NCBI RefSeq assembly: GCF_030271215.1
Contig: NZ_JASNGB010000188.1
Span: 374-5,807 of the forward strand
DNA: 5,434 nt
Direction: 5' to 3'
Origin: Deinococcus rhizophilus
GTDB lineage: Bacteria > Deinococcota > Deinococci > Deinococcales > Deinococcaceae
Position numbers and translations under genes: made by a program. Positions within the stretch are counted from its first letter, which is position 1, and each line of letters begins with the position of its first letter. The notes under the pieces were generated by a model that worked only from the letters and a program-made list of their open reading frames with translations, made no database searches and was not told the origin of the DNA. Positions 1 to 4,986 of the stretch are shown one piece after another.

Positions 1-118
1 CCTGGACCGCACGGGGCAGGTCACGGCCCGCCACCTCGGACCGGTCGACGCTCCCCAGCTTCAGGCCCTGCTGCACGGGGCCAGGGCGCCGGGCGAATCG
101 TCCCCTCCTGCCCCCTGA
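1..118 (+). CDS. C-terminal end of a probable TlpA/ResA-type thiol-disulfide protein (partial)
   Basis: Only the last 38 codons lie in the window; the first full codon begins at base 2 and TGA is at 116-118. The readable tail begins LDRTGQVTARHLGPVDAPQL. This resembles the last strand and helix of TlpA/ResA/DsbE-type redoxins, which typically carry a 'fliDr.G.v..rhvGpl....L...L' pattern. Those proteins are usually membrane-anchored and face outward, where they reduce or shuffle disulfides, for example in cytochrome c maturation. The CxxC active site would lie upstream of the window and cannot be seen. The last 12 or so residues are a Pro/Ser-rich extension. The gene ends 48 bp before a flavin disulfide reductase on the same strand, so the two may be co-transcribed. 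The family call rests on a short stretch and is moderate. Confidence 0.6.
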   Translation, partial: LDRTGQVTARHLGPVDAPQLQALLHGARAPGESSPPAP

Positions 119-155
119 ACCCCCTCGCCGGGGCCATGACCTGACCCCCGACCTC

Positions 156-160
156 TGGAG
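156..160 (+). promoter_or_regulatory. Ribosome binding site of the CoA-disulfide reductase-like gene
   Basis: TGGAG lies six bases before the ATG at 167. It is a partial Shine-Dalgarno match at usable spacing and supports that ATG. No convincing -10/-35 pair or terminator is visible in the 48-bp gap behind the preceding gene, which fits read-through transcription. Confidence 0.45.
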
Positions 161-166
161 CTTCCC

Positions 167-1816
167 ATGAACCACGTTCCCCTCAACATCGTCATCGTCG
201 GCGGCGTCGCCGGAGGCATGAGTGCCGCGACCCGGCTGCGCCGGCTCGACGAGCACGCCCGGATCACCGTTCTGGAGCGTGGCGAGCATGTCAGCTTCGC
301 CAACTGCGGCCTGCCGTACCACCTCAGTGACGCCATCCCCGACCGCGAGCGGCTCCTGCTGCACACGCCCGAATCCCTCGCGGCCCGCTTCCGGCTGGAC
401 GTGCGCACCCGCCACGAGGTGACCGCCATCGACCGGGAGGCCCGGCGGGTGACCGTGACCGACCAGCGCAGCGGTCAGGTCCACGTTCTGCCCTACGACA
501 AACTGATCCTCAGTCCCGGCGCGGCGCCGATCCTCCCGCCGCTGCCCGGGGTACCGCTGGCCTTCCCGCTGCGCACCCTCCCGGACCTCGACCGCCTCAA
601 GGCCGCCGCCAAGACCCGTGGCCCGAACGCGGTCGTGATCGGAGCCGGGTTCATCGGCCTCGAGGTGGCCGAGAACCTGCGCGAGGCGGGCAAGGCGGTC
701 ACGCTGGTCGAGGCCGCTCCACAGGTCCTGCCGCCCCTCGATCCGGAACTTGCCGTCCTCGTGCAGCGGGAACTCGAGCGGCACGGCGTGACCGTGATCA
801 GCGGCGTGGGCTTCAGCGCCATCACCGAGCAGAGCGTGACGCTGGCCGACGGCCGCGTCCTCCCGGCGGACCTGGTGGCCCTCGCGGTCGGGGTCCGTCC
901 CGAGGACACCCTGGCCCGGCAGGCGGGGCTCGACGTCGCTGGGCGCGGCGGCATCCTGGTGAACGGGCAGCTCCAGACCAGCGACCCGGACATCTACGCG
1001 GTGGGGGACGCGGCGCTGGTGCGTGACGCGCTGGGGAACGTCGCCTTCGTGCCGCTGGCCTGGGGCGCCAACCGGCAGGGGCGGCTGGTCGCGGACCACA
1101 TCGCGGGCCGGGACGTCTCGTTCGGCGGTCACCCGGCGACCGCCATCGCCAAGGTGTTCGGCCTGACCGCCGCCAGCACTGGATTGAACGAGCGGCAGGT
1201 CCGGGCTCTGGGTCTGACCCCGGCGGTGGTCCACACCCATCCGGGCTCGCACGCCGGGTACTACCCCGGGGCCGAGCCGATCCACCTCAAGCTCGTCTTC
1301 GATGCCCGAACCGGCCGCATCTACGGGGCGCAGGCGGTGGGCGGACAGGGCACCGACAAACGCATCGACGTCCTGGCCACCGCCCTGCATGCCGGCCTGA
1401 GCGCCGAGGACCTCGCGGACCTGCCTCTGGCGTATGCCCCGCCGTACAGCAGCGCGAAGGACCCCGTGAACATGCTGGGGTACGTGGCGCAGAACGTCAT
1501 GGACGGCCTCACCCGTACCCGGCAATGGCACGAGGTGGCAGGCACGCACCGCCTGGTCGTGGATGTGCGCGAGCCGGCCGAGTATGCCCGCGGCAGCATT
1601 CCCGGAGCGGTGAATGTCCCGCTGAACGACCTCCGCAGCCGGCTGGACGAACTCCGGGAGCAGCCCGTCCTCGTGTACTGCCAGGTGGGGCAGCGCGGCC
1701 ACGCGGCGGCGCGGCTGCTGACGGAACTCGGGGTGGACGCGGTGAACCTGGACGGGGGCTTCCTCACCTGGCAGGCGGGGCGGGCGGTGCCCACTCGCCT
1801 GCCCGTTCCCGGATGA
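167..1816 (+). CDS. CoA-disulfide reductase-type FAD/NAD(P)H oxidoreductase with C-terminal rhodanese domain
   Basis: This 549-residue protein has the two-dinucleotide-fold layout of flavin disulfide reductases. The FAD motif GGVAGGMSAA is at residues 12-21. SFANCGLPY places the single redox cysteine at C47, as in CoA-disulfide reductase, Nox and Npx enzymes. The NAD(P)-binding GAGFIG is at 159-164 and the second FAD motif YAVGDAA at 277-283. A dimerisation domain follows, with GYYPGA and a PPYSSAKDPVN segment typical of the CoA-disulfide reductase branch. A rhodanese domain occupies about 455-545: it starts near VVDVREPAEY and carries the active loop CQVGQRG with C505. Known CoADR-rhodanese fusions reduce CoA disulfide, CoA persulfide or polysulfide with NAD(P)H in the cytoplasm; the exact substrate here is inferred. 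Length matches the fused subfamily. C47 and C505 are the only cysteines. The thioredoxin-like gene just upstream supports a thiol redox role. Confidence 0.9.
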   Translation: MNHVPLNIVIVGGVAGGMSAATRLRRLDEHARITVLERGEHVSFANCGLPYHLSDAIPDRERLLLHTPESLAARFRLDVRTRHEVTAIDREARRVTVTDQRSGQVHVLPYDKLILSPGAAPILPPLPGVPLAFPLRTLPDLDRLKAAAKTRGPNAVVIGAGFIGLEVAENLREAGKAVTLVEAAPQVLPPLDPELAVLVQRELERHGVTVISGVGFSAITEQSVTLADGRVLPADLVALAVGVRPEDTLARQAGLDVAGRGGILVNGQLQTSDPDIYAVGDAALVRDALGNVAFVPLAWGANRQGRLVADHIAGRDVSFGGHPATAIAKVFGLTAASTGLNERQVRALGLTPAVVHTHPGSHAGYYPGAEPIHLKLVFDARTGRIYGAQAVGGQGTDKRIDVLATALHAGLSAEDLADLPLAYAPPYSSAKDPVNMLGYVAQNVMDGLTRTRQWHEVAGTHRLVVDVREPAEYARGSIPGAVNVPLNDLRSRLDELREQPVLVYCQVGQRGHAAARLLTELGVDAVNLDGGFLTWQAGRAVPTRLPVPG

Positions 1817-1879
1817 CCGCAGACGATGACTGACCGTCCTGTGCTGTGACTGGATTTATTCCAGGCAGACGAGACCCAC
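1817..1879. other. Convergent intergenic gap
   Basis: This 63-bp gap separates the 3' ends of two converging genes. It contains the hairpin at 1850-1864 and an 8-bp direct repeat, GCAGACGA, at 1819-1826 and 1865-1872. The intervening CGTC at 1835-1838 can pair with GACG in either copy, giving alternative weak stems. Confidence 0.4.
1850..1864. terminator. Possible bidirectional terminator hairpin
   Basis: CTGGA and TCCAG form a five-pair stem around the AT loop TTTAT. CTG at 1844-1846 and CAG at 1866-1868 could extend it across a small internal loop. It sits between the stops of two converging genes, where a shared terminator is expected. There is no U-run on either strand and the stem is short, so the call is weak. 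Confidence 0.3.
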
Positions 1880-2317
1880 TCACTCCTGCCAGCTCCCCCT
1901 GGCCAGCAGCAAGGCGATGGAATAGCTCTGGCCTCCCGCCTGCGCCCCGCTGAGTTCGCCGTATTCCTTCAGCAGGGCGTCCAGCCGCTCGTGAAACGCG
2001 CGGGCCTGGACCGCGTCCAGACGTAACCCTCCAATCGAGAGCGCCAGGGGTGCCGTCAGGCCCTGCGCGAACGAGATCGGACCTTTCAGTGTCCCCAGCC
2101 CGATCCGGTCCGCGTCTAGCCAGTAACCCCAGTCCGGCCCCTCGGCCAGCAGCTGCGCGGCCCCCAGAGCCACGATGCTTTCCAGCCGCGGCAGCAACTG
2201 CCTCCCCAGGAATTCCGTCAGGTGCGCCGCACCCGTCACCTCGAAGGGGATGAACCACGGGGCCGGCACCCGGTAGAGCTTCGTCGCCCGCCCCGCGCGG
2301 GGCCGTTCGCCTGCCAC
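1880..2317 (-). CDS. Uncharacterised 145-residue protein downstream of the phosphoesterase
   Basis: The product is soluble, with no signal peptide, membrane segment or cysteine. After a basic N-terminus (about residues 1-13) come an aromatic stretch, KLYRVPAPWFIPFEV, then helices around HLTEFLGRQLLPRLESIVALGAAQ. A middle part contains DWGYWLDADRIGLG, and the C-terminal helix reads ARAFHERLDALLKEYGEL before a final strand SYSIALLL. That last helix-plus-strand is reminiscent of the effector end of some ArsR-like regulators, but no DNA-binding helix-turn-helix is present, so this is only a hint. The start is GTG at 2315-2317. GGAG directly abuts it, which is too close for a normal ribosome site. 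TACAGT lies six bases upstream, as in leaderless genes. The gene begins 17 bp after the stop of the phosphoesterase on the same strand, so it may be read from that transcript, from its own promoter, or both. Coding potential looks genuine; the function is unknown. Confidence 0.7.
   Translation of the reverse strand: MAGERPRAGRATKLYRVPAPWFIPFEVTGAAHLTEFLGRQLLPRLESIVALGAAQLLAEGPDWGYWLDADRIGLGTLKGPISFAQGLTAPLALSIGGLRLDAVQARAFHERLDALLKEYGELSGAQAGGQSYSIALLLARGSWQE
2290..2303. repeat. 14-bp perfect palindrome near the start of the 145-residue gene
   Basis: GCCCCGCGCGGGGC is a perfect palindrome lying 15-28 bases into the coding region, in the codons for the basic N-terminal tail. It could fold in mRNA near the initiation site or simply reflect GC-rich Arg/Ala/Gly coding. 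Confidence 0.45.
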
Positions 2318-2323
2318 CTCCGC

Positions 2324-2329
2324 ACTGTA
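2324..2329 (-). promoter_or_regulatory. Candidate -10 element (TACAGT) before the 145-residue gene
   Basis: Read on the minus strand, TACAGT ends six bases before the GTG at 2317. This is the spacing expected if transcription starts at or next to the start codon. It sits in the 17-bp gap after the phosphoesterase stop. It is part of GCCCTACAGTG, an 11-mer repeated exactly before the gene at 4987. No good -35 is seen at 17 bp. Confidence 0.4.
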
Positions 2330-2334
2330 GGGCC

Positions 2335-3162
2335 TCAGCCCCGTCGCAGCGGCACGAAGCTGCTGACCTTCTGGGGCTCAACTCGCCCCAGCGCGTCGAT
2401 GGTCAGCACGCACAGCTGGTCGTAATTGGGATGCAGATCGATCTGGAGCGCAGGCTGGCCGACGGCGTCAAGGAGACGGTGGAGTTCAGGCGTTTCCATG
2501 TGGCCATGAACGCTCGCCTGAAAGCCGGCCGGGAGCGGTGCCAGGAAGGCGTAAGCGGGATTGTTCTGTAAGCCCAGCGGGAACCACACCACGTCATCGG
2601 AAGTCGGGTCAGGCCACAGGTCGGTGACGCGGTTCTGCCCACGGGCCACGCGCTCGGGGCTCGGGCGCGTGGCATGGGCCAGGAGCACCTGCTGGCCGGC
2701 TGGGCCGACCTCCAGCCACAGCCGGGCCTGATCGCGCAGCCAGCGCAGATCGTCGGCCAGAGCCCCCGCGTCCCCGCTCCCGTTCCAGCCGTAGGAGGCC
2801 GCGGCCTCGCGCCCACCGACCTTCCACCAGAGGTCCATCAAGGCCTGGTCACCGTCCAAGACGGCGGCCATGGCCATCACCTCATGGTTGCCCAGCACGA
2901 CCTGCGCGCGGCCGGACTCCACTCGCGCACGAACCGCAGCCAGCACCTCACGGGAGGCGTCCGGGGCGCCGGGGGTACCGGGAAGGCCCCGGGCTTCCCG
3001 GCGCCGCGGGGAGTCGTCGATCAGGTCGCCCAGAAACACCAGACGGGCCGCTTGATACCTCGTCTCTGCAACCTCCAGGGCCGCGTGTAACCTTCCCGCG
3101 TCTCCATGGAGGTCGGGAATGATCAACCACGAGCCGTCCCAGGCGTCCAGTGTCCAATGCAC
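2335..3162 (-). CDS. Calcineurin-like metallophosphoesterase (PPP-type phosphatase)
   Basis: With the GTG start at 3162 the protein has 275 residues. The metal-binding motifs occur in the right order: PDLHGD (D17, H19), GDLIDD (D46), GNHE (N92, H93), LLAHA (H163) and SVHGHME (H219, H221). This is the two-metal site of PPP phosphatases and ApaH/PrpE-like diadenosine tetraphosphatases. It predicts a cytoplasmic hydrolase of a phosphomonoester, phosphoprotein or nucleotide polyphosphate; the substrate cannot be told. The second motif is GDxxDD rather than the common GDxxDR. The loop between motifs II and III contains a Gly/Pro-rich stretch, GLPGTPGAPDAS, encoded by a palindromic patch. The chosen start is close to the first motif and is preceded by TATGGT six bases upstream. 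In-frame alternatives are GTG at 3219 and ATG at 3324. None has a good ribosome site, and the last would overlap the divergent gene. The 145-residue gene follows by 17 bp. Confidence 0.85.
   Translation of the reverse strand: MHWTLDAWDGSWLIIPDLHGDAGRLHAALEVAETRYQAARLVFLGDLIDDSPRRREARGLPGTPGAPDASREVLAAVRARVESGRAQVVLGNHEVMAMAAVLDGDQALMDLWWKVGGREAAASYGWNGSGDAGALADDLRWLRDQARLWLEVGPAGQQVLLAHATRPSPERVARGQNRVTDLWPDPTSDDVVWFPLGLQNNPAYAFLAPLPAGFQASVHGHMETPELHRLLDAVGQPALQIDLHPNYDQLCVLTIDALGRVEPQKVSSFVPLRRG
2965..3005. repeat. Nested inverted repeats inside the phosphoesterase gene
   Basis: Two perfect stems overlap here. GGCGCCGGG at 2965-2973 pairs with CCCGGCGCC at 2997-3005 (9 bp). CCGGGAAG at 2978-2985 pairs with CTTCCCGG at 2994-3001 (8 bp, 8-base loop). 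They share bases 2997-3001, so only one can form at a time. GGTACC at 2974-2979 is a further small palindrome. The patch encodes the Gly/Pro-rich loop between metal motifs II and III, which suggests a local insertion or expansion. Confidence 0.6.
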
Positions 3163-3168
3163 CTGCCC

Positions 3169-3174
3169 ACCATA
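3169..3174 (-). promoter_or_regulatory. Candidate -10 element (TATGGT) before the phosphoesterase
   Basis: On the minus strand TATGGT fits TANNNT and ends six bases before the GTG at 3162, the same spacing as before the gene starting at 2317. It would give a leaderless transcript. No recognisable -35 lies 17 bp upstream. GGTGGG just before the GTG could alternatively act as a poor, too-close ribosome site. Confidence 0.3.
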
Positions 3175-3285
3175 GAGCCTGGGTTCGGGGCGCAGCGCCG
3201 TCTTTGAGGACAGGGACACGACGCATTGGTGCCTGCCACACGGGGGCGTTCCCAGAGCATGGTTTTCCTCACGCCCCGTCAGCGC

Positions 3286-3308
3286 GGTCACGGCAGACTG
3301 CCGGTCAC
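3286..3308. promoter_or_regulatory. Dyad with flanking direct repeats, possible operator
   Basis: CGGCAG-A-CTGCCG at 3291-3303 is a perfect dyad with a one-base centre. It overlaps, by one base at each side, two copies of GGTCAC at 3286-3291 and 3303-3308. The block ends one base before the ATG at 3310. This placement would suit a repressor or translation-control site for the membrane-protein genes. If translation starts at 3259 instead, it is coding sequence. Confidence 0.3.
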
Positions 3309-3309
3309 C

Positions 3310-3696
3310 ATGGGGCTTCAGCACGTGCTCAACATCCTGCCCCTCTGGGCGGTCTCCGCCGCGTTGGCCTGGGGGACGGCACGGTCACTGCTGGGCTCCC
3401 GTGTGGAATCGCGGGGATTGTGGCTCGGGGTGGCGCTGAGTCTGCCGGTCACGGCCGTGCTGGCCGTTTATCCCCGGCCCATCCGCTGGAACTGCTTCGA
3501 CGAATTCACCTCTCCTCCCCGCGCGTTCCTGGCCGCCGGGCCGTTGATGATTTCTGCTCTCCTCCTGGGGCTCATAGCACGTCCGCGTTGGATCAGCATC
3601 TGGAGGCTGGCGTCGGGGCTGGCGGCCGCCATCCTCCTGCTCGCCGCCCTGCTGCTCCTCGTCTGGGTGCTGCTGATCGGGCGCTTCTTGTGCTGA
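3310..3696 (+). CDS. Small four-TM membrane protein of unknown function
   Basis: From ATG 3310 the product is 128 residues and almost entirely hydrophobic. Likely membrane helices are at about 6-24, 36-54, 72-90 and 101-123. A polar loop near 55-71 carries RWNCFDEF and a second Cys is the last residue. I recognise no family. The start is uncertain: ATG 3259 would add a basic 17-residue leader, and TTG 3226 a longer one. None has a clear Shine-Dalgarno sequence. I prefer 3310 because the first helix begins within six residues. The stop overlaps the GTG start of the next gene by 7 bp, so translation of the two is probably coupled. Third-position GC and the clean helix pattern argue that it is a real gene. 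Confidence 0.7.
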   Translation: MGLQHVLNILPLWAVSAALAWGTARSLLGSRVESRGLWLGVALSLPVTAVLAVYPRPIRWNCFDEFTSPPRAFLAAGPLMISALLLGLIARPRWISIWRLASGLAAAILLLAALLLLVWVLLIGRFLC

Positions 3697-4700
3697 AGCA
3701 TCCACCCTCACCCGGTCAGGCCGCGAGATGGAGTGCCCTGAGCGTCCTCGTCCTGCTGCTCGCCCTGACCTTCTTTACACTCCCCCCGGAACCTGCCCGC
3801 GTGCTGGCCGCTCTGGGCTTCGTCGCCGCACTCGCGCTGACCCTCCGGACGGACGGCCTCCGCACCCTGCTGGCCTGTGGCGTGGGGGCCGCCTTCGGTC
3901 TGGGCATGAGCTTCCTGATCGGGGGCGTGTACTCCCGCGAGGTCGACCCCATGGGCGGTCACTTCGCCTTCTCGCCGCTCGACTTCGTGCTGCTGTTCGC
4001 GCTCCCGAATCTCGCGCTCTCGGGGGCCGCCGCCGGATTCGTGACCCGGCGGCTCTCCGGGGATCAGCCCTGGCGCCTGGCCTGGCTGCCGTCCATCACG
4101 ACCACCTTGATCCTGCTGGGGGCGACGCTCCTGGTCCCCCATGACCGGGACGGGGCTCCGCTGAACCTCACCTGGGGCGCGCACCGGGCCACCGAGCGGC
4201 AGCGGGCGGCGACCGAGGCGCTGCTGGCGGGCCTGCCTCACCGGACGCTGCCCGTCTACGTCGATCCGGAGGGCAAAACCTTTCTGGTCGAGGAGGAGGG
4301 AGGAGCCGCCTATCTGGTGGACAATCCCTGGGAACGGGGCCACCGGGATCCCTACAGCCTGACCCGGCAGCTGTACTGCCCCACCCGTGGAGGGGGAAGT
4401 CGGCCGGTCGCCAAGTACCGGCGCGGAGCCCGCGAGATCTTTCTTCCAAGGGTGCAGACCCAGGGAGAGGAGACCACCGTGACCTTCCCGGTGCCCGTCT
4501 TCCGGGTAGAAGTGCGGGGACGCAGCGGGGATCCCTGGAAGGTGGTGGGCCGCTGCGTGAAGCAGGTGACCTTGCCGGAAGCGCCTGGCCAACTGCGGGT
4601 GCAACTGCCGACGGAGTTCGCGCCGCAGGCCCGCATGTTCGTGTTCGACCTGGCGACCGGCGAGGCGTTCCGGTCATGGGCTCAGGAGGAAACGCCATGA
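3690..4700 (+). CDS. Five-TM membrane protein with large C-terminal soluble domain, unknown function
   Basis: The open frame runs upstream to 3150, but that part is a shadow of other genes. GTG 3690 gives 336 residues starting MLKHPPSPGQ and overlaps the previous stop by 7 bp. Membrane helices are at about 15-31, 36-52, 59-81, 97-118 and 130-149. Basic residues (K3, R13; R53, R58; R120, R121, R129) lie on alternate sides. The positive-inside rule therefore puts the N-terminus in the cytoplasm and the 185-residue C-terminal domain outside. That domain is mixed alpha/beta, with a segment LPVYVDPEGKTFLVEEEGG and two cysteines, C230 and C289, which could form a disulfide. A third cysteine, C63, is in helix 3. 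No catalytic motif or known family is recognised. It could be a sensor, an envelope assembly factor or a complex subunit. Its last bases contain the ribosome site and start of the next gene. Confidence 0.8.
   Translation: MLKHPPSPGQAARWSALSVLVLLLALTFFTLPPEPARVLAALGFVAALALTLRTDGLRTLLACGVGAAFGLGMSFLIGGVYSREVDPMGGHFAFSPLDFVLLFALPNLALSGAAAGFVTRRLSGDQPWRLAWLPSITTTLILLGATLLVPHDRDGAPLNLTWGAHRATERQRAATEALLAGLPHRTLPVYVDPEGKTFLVEEEGGAAYLVDNPWERGHRDPYSLTRQLYCPTRGGGSRPVAKYRRGAREIFLPRVQTQGEETTVTFPVPVFRVEVRGRSGDPWKVVGRCVKQVTLPEAPGQLRVQLPTEFAPQARMFVFDLATGEAFRSWAQEETP
4684..4689 (+). promoter_or_regulatory. Strong ribosome binding site AGGAGG inside the end of the five-TM gene
   Basis: AGGAGG is a full Shine-Dalgarno match, seven bases before ATG 4697. 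It decides that start over the in-frame ATG at 4676. It is the only strong ribosome site in the window and lies within the last codons of the upstream gene, as expected for coupled translation. Confidence 0.85.
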
Positions 4701-4900
4701 GGTGGTGGGCCATCTTGTCCGGCTTGAGTGGCGTGATCGCGCTGGTGAGCGGTGGGGTGGCCGCAGTGGTGGGTGGGCTGTTGCTGCTGTCGGGGGACCT
4801 GGCGCTGGCTCAGAAGTCTGGCCTCCTGGCTGTGACCCTGCTGGTGGTAGGAACAGTGCTGGTCCGGCGAGCGCAGGGCCTCCGCTCTCGGGACGGCTGA
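4697..4900 (+). CDS. 67-residue two-TM miniprotein, unknown function
   Basis: ATG 4697 overlaps the TGA of the five-TM gene as ATGA and follows a perfect AGGAGG. The product begins MRWWAILSGLSG. It has two membrane helices at about 5-33 (glycine-rich, GxxxG-like packing) and 43-56, joined by a short loop SGDLALAQKSG, and ends in a basic tail (R57, R58, R63, R65). The positive-inside rule gives both ends in the cytoplasm. There is no cysteine. Size, layout and tight coupling suggest a small accessory subunit of the preceding membrane proteins. No family is recognised. An ATG at 4676 would add seven residues but would place the ribosome site inside the gene. Confidence 0.8.
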   Translation: MRWWAILSGLSGVIALVSGGVAAVVGGLLLLSGDLALAQKSGLLAVTLLVVGTVLVRRAQGLRSRDG

Positions 4901-4986
4901 AACCCGCCTGGGTCCAGAGTTTGGGGCACGGACTTTGAAGGAGAGATCTCCGCACTGGGGTCGGTCGCCCTACAGTGGGCCGTGAG
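4901..4986 (+). other. Intergenic gap before the last gene
   Basis: These 86 bp hold an 8-bp palindrome GAGATCTC at 4943-4950 and the -10-like TACAGT at 4971-4976. A four-pair stem, ACCC/GGGT near 4905-4916, is too weak to call a terminator. No -35 is obvious 17 bp before TACAGT. Confidence 0.4.
4971..4976 (+). promoter_or_regulatory. Candidate -10 element (TACAGT) before the last gene
   Basis: TACAGT fits TANNNT and lies ten bases before ATG 4987, so the transcript would have a leader of only a few bases. It is embedded in GCCCTACAGTG (4967-4977), identical to the 11-mer before the minus-strand gene starting at 2317. It overlaps the alternative GTG at 4975, which makes that start unlikely. 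Confidence 0.45.

Larger units (their letters stand above)
3163..3309. other. Divergent intergenic region
   Basis: This 147-bp gap lies between the phosphoesterase and the membrane-protein genes if the starts at 3162 and 3310 are right. It holds the -10-like element at 3169-3174, a small dyad GGCGC-A-GCGCC at 3189-3199 and the dyad at 3291-3303. I see no clear -35/-10 pair for the plus-strand genes. Both neighbouring starts could move into this gap. Confidence 0.5.

Noticed and set aside
1764..2381. 205-codon minus-strand open frame overlapping the 145-residue gene
   Set aside because: Its translation is Arg/Gly/Ala-rich without structure, and it overlaps two better genes.
2674..3090. 138-codon plus-strand open frame opposite the phosphoesterase
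   Set aside because: The opposite strand carries all five phosphoesterase motifs in order; this frame shows nothing recognisable.
3150..3689. N-terminal 180 codons of the long plus-strand open frame ending at 4700
   Set aside because: This stretch overlaps the membrane gene at 3310 in another frame and translates to Pro/Arg/His/Gly-rich sequence without domains. The real gene starts at GTG 3690, where membrane helices begin.
3708..4604. 298-codon open frame on the minus strand opposite the five-TM gene
   Set aside because: It reads as Gln/Gly/Arg/Glu-rich low-complexity protein, the usual antisense shadow of a GC-rich gene, and has no ribosome site.
4943..4950. GAGATCTC palindrome as an operator before the last gene
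   Set aside because: It is only 8 bp, its flanks do not extend the symmetry, and it is not repeated, so chance is likely.
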